Below are positions 58,701-64,000 of a stretch of 64,000 nt of DNA, piece after piece. The translations under genes were made by a program, and so were the position numbers. The DNA lies in the NCBI GenBank assembly GCA_019925795.1, contig CM034307.1:60264864-60328863 (forward strand), given 5' to 3'. Source of the DNA: Dendrobium chrysotoxum. Taxonomy: Eukaryota > Streptophyta > Magnoliopsida > Asparagales > Orchidaceae. Every line of letters starts with the position of its first letter. Position 1 is the stretch's first letter. Under the pieces are notes generated by a model. That model did no database searches. It was not told where the DNA came from and worked only from the letters and a program-made list of their open reading frames with translations.

Positions 58701-60129
58701 TTACTTTTATCATATTGGCTTCTCATAATGTTTTGCATAAAAGTTGGGTATTTTTCCTTACATTTGAGGACAACTTTATGAATCATCATTCTTCAATCAT
58801 TTCAATTGAGCATTATATGGGTGTCCACATGCAAAAATAAAAAAGTGTGGACTTAGGTTCTTAAAGATTTTGTTTAATTAGTGGTTAAGGACTGTTGAAG
58901 CGGGTGTGGACTTAGGTTCTCAAGGATTTTGTTTGATTAGTGGTTAAGGACTGTTGAAGCGGCTATAAGATCAGAACCTGGAATATGACACGAGCCAGGA
59001 AGCAAATCCACAGTTGTTTAGTAATCTTTGACAAAAAGGTCCTATTAACCACCTTTCACGGAATTACTGTCAAGTTCCCTCCGTTCTCAATTTCCAAAAG
59101 TACTTTTGCCCGTTTCCATGTAGTCTGTTTGGCTCAGATTGTTTACACAATATTTGCGTTAACATTTTTGAGTGCCAAAATAACGTATTCAACTGCCAAT
59201 TCTTAAACTTCCAGCAACTAAAGGATTTGGGCAAAGGCCTGGCTATTCAATGTGATCCAAACAATAAAAATACAGACTATAACACAAGAAATACTTGAAA
59301 TGGAAAATACAGAAATCAGCGCTGTTTAATCAAATTTCAACAGAAATAGAAAAAAATTGAAAGAAAAAAAAGAAGCAGCATTCTACAGTGAGTTACAGAG
59401 CAACAAACCTCAATCAAAATTGCAAGATCAACAACAATGCCAGTGGTATATCCAAGAACTAAACCGATGATATGCCTGGCAACTGATGAAGAACCAATAT
59501 CAACATCTATCTGCAAGATCTAAACTGATTCAGTGTCCATGGAAAGTGGACCACAAGACGAATTGACCAACTCTTAGCAAAATATGAATTATATATTTTA
59601 TGAAAAACCTAAGAGCACGTGGATGCTTTCACCTAAATATCAACCATTCAGAGAATAAGCTTTAATTACTCATTTATCTGTGGCATAAAGCCGCCTACTT
59701 AAAATAAGAAGAAAATTTCTGAAGCCGATAAGAAATTGCATCATACAAAGCATTAAAAAAACCATAAAGGCAACAGAATTTGGAGAGCTTACCTCTAGAA
59801 AGTTATCCTCGCGAAGGTATCTGCATGTGACTGCCTTCCCTAGGAGGCAGGCCTTAGTGCCGACTGCACGTTTAACCATCCAATACCCCTAGTAGTTCAT
59901 CAAATATTATATAAGTGCAGGCTCCTCGTGGACAATTAAGGTACACAAAAAAAAAAAAAAATGCTCACTCATAAATGATGCCTACCTCCACAATGCTTGG
60001 TATAAGTTTAAATCTTGAATCTCGAAACACGTCACTCCCTTCAATAAATCTTCCCAACAGGGACTGTTTATTTATGGGCCTGTCAGCACCATAATACAGA
60101 ACCAAACTGTAATATGGCTTTGCAGGGAT
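46776..60129 (-). CDS. EDR2-like protein, C-terminal exons (DUF1336), partial
   Basis: Four minus-strand exons, all phase 0 with GT-AG splice sites: 59986-60129 (IPAKPYYSLVLYYGADRPIN, GRFIEGSDVFRDSRFKLIPS), 59793-59888 (GYWMVKRAVGTKACLLGKAV then TCRYLREDNFLE), 59409-59510 (IDVDIGSSSVARHIIGLVLG then YTTGIVVDLAILIE) and 46776-46865 (AKEENELPEYILGTVRLNRL then RLDSAVPYP and stop). Together these 143 residues are the end of the DUF1336 (EDR2_C) domain of ENHANCED DISEASE RESISTANCE 2-like proteins, which carry PH and START lipid-binding domains upstream and act on membranes as negative regulators of defence-linked cell death. The last intron is 12.5 kb and contains the whole gypsy element 47280-58546. 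The upstream PH/START exons were not found up to 64000. The reading frame is undamaged here, but whether so large an intron is spliced efficiently is unknown. Confidence 0.88.
47280..48512 (-). repeat. gypsy 3' LTR with GC-rich minisatellite
   Basis: About 1233 bp, TGTTGTAGGC to GATGACGTACTA; the last bases differ from the GTATCA end of the other LTR. The array at about 47590-48260 repeats GGTGGTCCGACGAAGGTCGG, GCTGAAGTCCGGCGGCGGTC and GGCGGCCGGGTGG words. TCTATTTATAG at about 48347-48357 is a TATA box on the minus strand. Open frames here in both strands (for example 47595-47993, 47990-48322) are repeat artefacts. Confidence 0.9.
49289..49978. repeat. 94-bp tandem repeat array, about 7.5 copies
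   Basis: The word TCAAGACCCGGTACTCTTAC (or CCCAGTACTC) recurs at about 49296, 49387, 49481, 49575, 49669, 49763, 49857 and 49951, a period of 94 bp (the first spacing is 91). Each unit also contains CAGTTCACTCCCATTGGGGG, a GTCCGGCAAGAGTCTAAATA block and a GGCGGAGG spacer. The copies are very similar, with scattered substitutions. It lies between the antisense ORF and the 3' LTR. Overlapping frames at 49374-50229 exist because the unit length and content rarely produce stops; no domain is encoded. Confidence 0.95.
49995..51433 (+). pseudogene. antisense ORF of the Tat element (PF04195-like), broken
   Basis: It runs opposite to gag-pol. A likely start is the ATG at 49995 (MSSARDKGASQKGGFDLSDR). 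A probable intron of about 85 bp follows (CTTCCAG/GTATTT to CCCCTCCAG). Then comes a domain with PLSGFITVYKMTLRAGLRFP, PLAPELLEIFRACGVPLAQF and VDHLSKIYRL, resembling the 'putative gypsy type transposon' family (Transposase_28). A second probable intron lies near 51221-51304 (GTTAGT to TTGCAG). In-frame stops at about 50238, 50660-50662 and 50786-50788 disrupt it. Antisense ORFs of this kind are known from Tat-lineage elements; their role is unclear. Confidence 0.7.
51816..53182 (-). pseudogene. gypsy integrase, broken
   Basis: The N-terminal piece (53182 to 52394) has the zinc-binding region HSGICGEHLGG and GFYWPTIKQDA, with Tyr in place of the first Cys of the usual C-x-x-C (KYNNCQ). The catalytic core has two Asp residues, in WGIDIMGPFP and IVTDNGTQF. 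The second piece (52331 to 51816) has WADELPNNVLWAYRTTSRTP, TGETPYNLCFGTEAIIPVD and the C-terminal LSPLWEGPFIV, KLKDADGK. Between them several stops occur (about 52330-52395); the expected catalytic Glu lies in this damaged stretch. Upstream, TAG/TAA codons also separate it from RNase H. Confidence 0.85.
53311..54261 (-). pseudogene. gypsy RNase H plus archaeal-type RNase H, broken
   Basis: Piece 54261-53920 is the RT connection (RDMVPPRSIIVVQRLNGRIA, ALSRFLAHSGDKYLPFFKIL). Piece 53919-53311 holds the end of the first RNase H (QRPIYYVSKVLSEIEIRYPL, KTALALVFSAKRLRPYFQAH) and then a second RNase H of the archaeal type: WTLYVDGASGSSGAGAGILL, FPATNNIAEYKTLIAGIRLA and VVHTDS, giving the D-E-D residues. 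Two RNase H domains are diagnostic for the Tat group. A stop after HTDS ends the frame. Confidence 0.85.
54291..55510 (-). pseudogene. gypsy protease and reverse transcriptase, broken
   Basis: Protease: the frame around 55510-55460 contains an LVDNGSSVDVL active site, followed by GEFSRQATHPIQFVVV and NAIFGRPLQ. Then come the pre-RT linker and SMLSEEEKKEYTDLLRSNQD, IFAWSLADMPGVD. Reverse transcriptase: MDYTDLNKACPKDSFSLPCI, TGHQMLSFMDAYSDYNQIKM-like, MPFGLKNAGATYQCLMNKIF, and the catalytic YVDDMLV at about 54357-54371. Stops occur at about 54807 and 54288, and a frame change separates 54566-54805 from the main RT frame. Confidence 0.85.
55881..57198 (-). pseudogene. gypsy gag, broken
   Basis: The start is the ATG at 57196-57198 (MANQRSNRNNGVSCSNSHQS), about 45 nt downstream of the primer-binding site. 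That first frame closes after 77 codons. The capsid region (56480-55881) shows WFYSPPARTVPLFVKLAKLF, VEQFIANRR, GESIKEYFQRFFIEAQQISG, GLRPGPFYSALMRD and a basic KKQFEQTTRKRKN tail, the Retrotrans_gag fold of gypsy elements. Past the stop at 55881 the frame continues to a degenerate CCHC-like CHFHRSCGHITEAC. Stops divide the gene into at least three parts. Confidence 0.8.
57241..57261 (-). other. primer-binding site of the gypsy element
   Basis: Directly inside the 5' LTR, the minus strand reads GTTTGGCGCCGTCTGTGGGA. The TGGCGCC core is usual for plant Ty3/gypsy elements and fixes the direction of transcription. The exact priming tRNA was not determined. Confidence 0.8.
57262..58546 (-). repeat. 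gypsy 5' LTR with GC-rich minisatellite
   Basis: 1285 bp, TGTTGCGGGC to GTATCA. The array at about 57590-58310 uses the same words as the other LTR but has a different number and order of units, accounting for most of the 52-bp length difference. A TATA-type TCTATTTATAG lies at about 58380-58391 (minus-strand reading). Outside the array the two LTRs are very similar. Confidence 0.92.
58552..59408. other. remainder of the last EDR2-like intron
   Basis: AT-rich intron sequence to the right of the gypsy insertion. A direct repeat of about 60 bp occurs at about 58845-58965 (GTGTGGACTTAGGTTCT and GATTAGTGGTTAAGGACTG appear twice). Confidence 0.55.
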
Positions 60130-60518
60130 CTGCATTCAAAGAAGCAACATCTACAATTAGAGACAAGAAAAAAAAAAAATCCATTAGAACAGTTAAAAAT
60201 AGTAGAAAATTATGAACAAGAATACAAAGAAATACATGAAATAAAAAAGAAAGTGATTCATGGTTCCTTCTGGATTCTTGGATTATTATTATAGAAGCAT
60301 AGGTCTAAAACTATGTTGTAAACCATCAGGGATATTATATTCCCGACCAGCATGGCCAGAACAAATGGCACCAACATCCGATCAGTTGATCTATCCAGAG
60401 AAATGGATAAAAGATTCTTATAATTAAGGTTATTTAAAGTTTCAAGTGACGGTCAGTTGCCGTTACACCACTAAACAATAAAATCCTTAATTACATGCCT
60501 AAAACTCAACGATACATA

Positions 60519-62162
60519 TGTTAAATTCAGAGAATTGGATAGAAAAAAGATTTTTTATTTTATTACACAAAACTATTCATATTTATAGATCTATAAAATA
60601 TATCTTAATAAAGAAACAAATAATTGTGAAATCATGTGCATAGTTCCCCTAATATATCCTTCATAATCAGCCACGCAAATATGGAAGGAGATCGATGTGG
60701 TCCAGGTGAGCCTCGCACAGATCCCCATGCTAGCCATAAGATCAAGAGGTAAGGAACGGTTGGCATTTAACAAGTGAGCCTCCCACGGATTCACATGCTA
60801 GCCATGGGATCAAGGGCCAAGGGACAGCTGGGATTTAACACTTCCCCTCAAGCTGTGGAATATAGATATGTCATTTCCAACTTGGTAATTAGTCCCAGAG
60901 AGGTAGAGTTATCAAATCCCATGGTTCACCATAAAGTCCTTCATTTGGTCAAAGCTTTGGGAGGAATTAGCTTCAAATATTGTTATGGCAAAGGATAGTG
61001 ATGAATGCTATCTCAATCAAGTCTATAAGGTTTAGGGCAGCAATGAAGGCTGCGTTAAACAGTAGCCCTCGAGATACTGAAAATGACAATAAAGGCCGGT
61101 GGTGGGATAGCAAAGAAAGTAGATTAATTATCTGTCGAATCCGTCTCCCTCTCAGTTCTCAAGGGAAGGCTGACAATAAAGGCACGACAATAAAAAAAGG
61201 AAAAAAAATCTGTTGTTACGGTTGCGGCAAGCTTCAAGGACATGAGCAAAAAAACACGTCTCAAGCGACTCAGCACTCAGCATGCAGATCTCCTCATTCC
61301 CAAGTCGTCCGACTCCACTTAAATAGACTCCTATTTGATCGGCCAATACATGTGCACGCAAGACCTCTAATCCCTCTGGTCTGATTGTAGGAAAGAGTGT
61401 AGGTCTTGCACTCTTACTTGTCCTGAGCCTTAGCTCTTTCGATACCCATGCAAGAGGAGGTCCTGCGATCGACTTCGCTCGCTTCTGCTCGGTCGACGTT
61501 GCACATGAGAGGAGATCTCCCGCTCGATCTCTCCTCGGTCTTGGATGCATGAAGGAAATAGAAGGACTAATATTCCTTAGAATTCCAGCAATGAAGGCCG
61601 GTGGAAGGACTAGTACTCCTAGAATTCCAGTAATGAAGGCCAATTGTGGGAACCAGTATTCTTCAGAATTCCGGCAATAAAAGCCGGTGGTGGGAACCTG
61701 TATTCCTCAGAACTTTGGCAATGAATGGTGGGAATCTATATTCCTTAGAATTCCGGCAATGAAAACCAGTGGTGAGAACTTATATTCCTCAGAATTCTGG
61801 CAATGAAGACCAGTGGTGGGAATTTGACTCTGATAACATGTTAAATTCAGAGAATTGGAGAGGGAAAAAAGACTTCTTATTTTATTACACAAAACTATCC
61901 CTATTTATAAATCTATATAAGATATCTTAATATAGAAATAAATAATTATGGAATCTTACATAGTTGCCCAAATATAATCCTTCATAAATCAGCCACTTAA
62001 ATATGAAAGGAGATCGGTGTGGTCCAGGTGAGCCTCCCACGGATCCCCATGCTGGCCATAAGATCAAGAGGTAAGGAACGGCTGTGATTTAACTGGTGAG
62101 CCTCCCACGGATTCCCATGCTGGCCATGGGATCAAGGGCCAAGGGATAGCTGGGATTTAACA
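60519..62162 (-). mobile_element. small non-autonomous LTR element (copia-like)
   Basis: LTRs of about 324 bp at 60519-60842 and 61839-62162 begin TGTTAAATTCAGAGAATTGG and end TGGGATTTAACA. The flanks ACATA (60514-60518) and ACATG (62163-62167) are a 5-bp duplication with one mismatch. On the minus strand the sequence after the 5' LTR reads TGTTATCAGAGTC, one base from the usual TGGTATCAGAG primer site near its start, and a GAGGGGAAG purine tract precedes the 3' LTR. The interior is only about 1 kb with no gag or pol motif. It contains about five imperfect ~60-bp repeats (CAGAATTCCGGCAATGAA, GCCGGTGGTGGGAA words) at about 61570-61815. It lies upstream of the first recognised EDR2-like exon, probably within another intron. 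Confidence 0.8.
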
Positions 62163-62167
62163 ACATG

Positions 62168-64000
62168 ACCATATATGATAATTTTAGAAATGGGTCTAAA
62201 TTTGTTTAATGAGTTTAGCACACTCATTGTCACAAAAGATGAAAAATCAACTCAAAGTAATGCAGAGCTGAGGATTTGCAGTCAAGTTATGTTAATGTGG
62301 GCTCCGAAAATTCGGCCCCGGCCTCCACCCGTTTTGCTTTCTTTCGGGGGGAGTTTTAACGAATTAAAGTTCCGGGGTAAATTTTGGAAGACAGATGAGT
62401 ATTGTAGATAAGACACTACCCAGAGATTTCACCCTCATTTTGCGAGGACTTTATGATCTGAGTTCTGGTTTCCTATAGGCGAAAGCCCCTATAGTTAATT
62501 ACCCCTCCTGGTAACGAGAGAGAACTTTCGATTAAGGCTAGTCGTCAATCAGATACGTAAAGATACGTATTATCTGGCATATAGTAGCAGCATGGGTTTA
62601 TGGTTTGAGAAATCGGTATTTAAAATTAGAAATTTCACCATCTTGCACTTAAAGCGGATGGTGGGGGAATGAATGATGGACCCGATCAAGATCCCATGGT
62701 TCCGTCGTCTCGGGCCATCGTGGTCCCTGGTCTACTTAGTCAGAGGAGGTAGTCGACCCAACCTAACAGAAGGATCCTTGTCAGCAGCCATGGGTTGCTT
62801 CGTCCAAGGGTACCTTGTAGACCTGTGGTGGATGTTTGTCTAAAGGGACAAATTTAAATCCACCTTAGCTAATAGAGGGCTTTGTGCCCTATCGATCATA
62901 TCCTATTGATTCATATCTCAAGGATTTGATGTCAGTAAGGAACGTACTGGCTCTGGCCATAACCGGTATCACGTGATACCATTTGGCGGCAAAACCACTC
63001 GGTTCAGAGGGCCCCGGGTCATATAACCGTTTATCCTGCAGTGTCATTTGGCGGCGAAACTGTCGGTTAGAGGACTCATACCACGTCCTTACAGGCAGGA
63101 GATTGTTTGAGAATGGATCCTAGTGATATTCTCGACCAGACATTAGCTCTTTGTAAGCTGAAGTAAATTTTAATTTGTCCATCTCAGCAAACTGTTGTGG
63201 AGAGTGGATGGATTTTATACTTTAAGTGGTTGATGATTGAATTTCAGTTTTAAATATTTTTGGATCTTTGAGTTTTTTTTTTAGAGATTTGGATTTTGAT
63301 GATTTTGTGAAAATTTGGGTGGCATTTGATAGTGTTTGTGAACCCCTCCGGTTGAGATCTGCATTCAACACGGCCATCATCGGTGTGAAATGGGATCATT
63401 TGTAAATATTTGTGTTTTGAACCTTGTCGACTCTGTCGAGCTGTCGACAGAGGATCAGGTTTCGTAAGCTTTATGTCCTTGTTAGTGAATTCTCTTGATT
63501 ATAGGCCCTGAAGGCTTAATATGAACGTATAAAACAAATATCTCAGTCGATCCCGCAACTGTATATTCGTTTAATAGTTCGAGCCGTATCGACTCCTATC
63601 TACATGAATAGAAGGATCGGGCTCGAACTTGAATTCACTTATTCACCCGCGCAGCATCTCTAGACATCACACGTGTACCAATAACACGCTCGTCGGGGCC
63701 CATGCGGGTATTTGGGAGCATTTTATAAATATTTATTTAACCTTGTCAACTCCTATTTACTTGTTTAGGAGGATCGGGTTTAAATTTATTGACCCGCGCA
63801 ACATCCCTAGACGTCACGTGTGTACCCCTAACACGTTTGTCAGGGGCCTATGCGGGTCTAGTGATTGCGGACCCCCCTTTTTGTGTACCTATGTATATAC
63901 AAATTATAGTGCATATGCAGGGGTACTTTGAAATATTTATAAACGCCTTCTGTCCGCTTGCACAAATGTTGCAGATCCAGTAGCGTTGTGCAGCAGCCTG
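62168..64000. repeat. repeat-derived region at the right edge
   Basis: No supported gene. Two diverged copies of CATTTGGCGGC(A/G)AAAC occur at about 62979 and 63045. A ~160-bp tandem duplication covers about 63610-63865 (GAGGATCGGG, CACCCGCGCAGCATCTCTAG against GACCCGCGCAACATCCCTAG, then CACACGTGTACC and CACGTGTGTACC). The composition is GC-richer than the surroundings. It may be part of an LTR of another gypsy element continuing beyond 64000, but no LTR pair or protein domain is visible. Confidence 0.4.

Noticed and set aside
59670..59879. A separate 69-aa minus-strand gene
   Set aside because: Its first half is an exon of the EDR2-like gene. The remainder is intron read-through past the donor at 59792.
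61152..61643. A 163-aa minus-strand ORF inside the small LTR element
   Set aside because: No gag or pol motif. Part of it reads through the ~60-bp repeats (recurring FIAGILRN-like words), so it is taken as chance.

Overview
This window is nuclear DNA of a flowering plant: AT-rich, gene-poor, with GT-AG introns, plant-specific gene families (DUF868, DUF247, an EDR2-like protein, a P3A plasma-membrane proton pump) and several layers of plant retrotransposons and MITEs. A non-grass monocot is possible from the style of the repeats, but that is a weak guess. Nothing bacterial, organellar or CRISPR-like was seen.

Host genes. (1) 1061-2449 (+): three-exon deSI/PPPDE-type cysteine isopeptidase. (2) 14731-15843 (-): intronless DUF868 protein. 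(3) 33049-36119 (+): four-exon P-type H+-ATPase of 948 aa, ending in the 14-3-3-binding YTV motif. (4) 40568-43370 (+): two-exon DUF247/UPF0481 membrane-anchored protein. (5) 46776-60129 (-): the last four exons of an EDR2-like gene with a DUF1336 C-terminus. Its final exon lies 12.5 kb from the previous one because a complete 11.3 kb Ty3/gypsy element sits in the last intron. A second, small LTR element (60519-62162) lies upstream of the first visible exon. The 5' part of this gene is beyond the right edge or was not recognised.

Mobile DNA. The main family is a Tat-lineage Ty3/gypsy element. There is one complete but mutated copy (47280-58546, TSD AGTTT) with gag, PR-RT-RH-archaeal-type RH-INT, a spliced antisense ORF, 94-bp tandem repeats and LTRs carrying a GC-rich minisatellite. 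Related LTRs occur as a solo LTR with a TSD (16293-17264), a longer LTR (5712-7619), a truncated LTR (7762-8165), and decayed fragments in the opposite orientation (11112-11520, 18300-18530, 37643-37918). A Ty1/copia element (24003-28493, TSD TATAT) is nearly intact apart from two in-frame stops and a lost zinc-knuckle cysteine. Non-LTR elements are an L1-type LINE that keeps ORF1 but lacks ORF2 (11597-13830, 18-bp TSD), two RTE-type LINE remnants (19955-20530, 43840-45640) and two tRNA-like SINEs with TSDs (21585-21712, 22800-22920).

DNA elements. About ten Tourist-like MITEs with TTA/TAA duplications are scattered through the window; one interrupts an RTE LINE at a site that can be checked against an empty copy, and one lies in the DUF247 intron. 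Two MULE-type MITEs have 9-bp duplications. A GC-rich TIR element lies about 390 bp upstream of the proton-pump start codon.

The host genes have no evident functional link to each other. The window reads as ordinary plant genes separated, and in one case internally expanded, by nested transposons.
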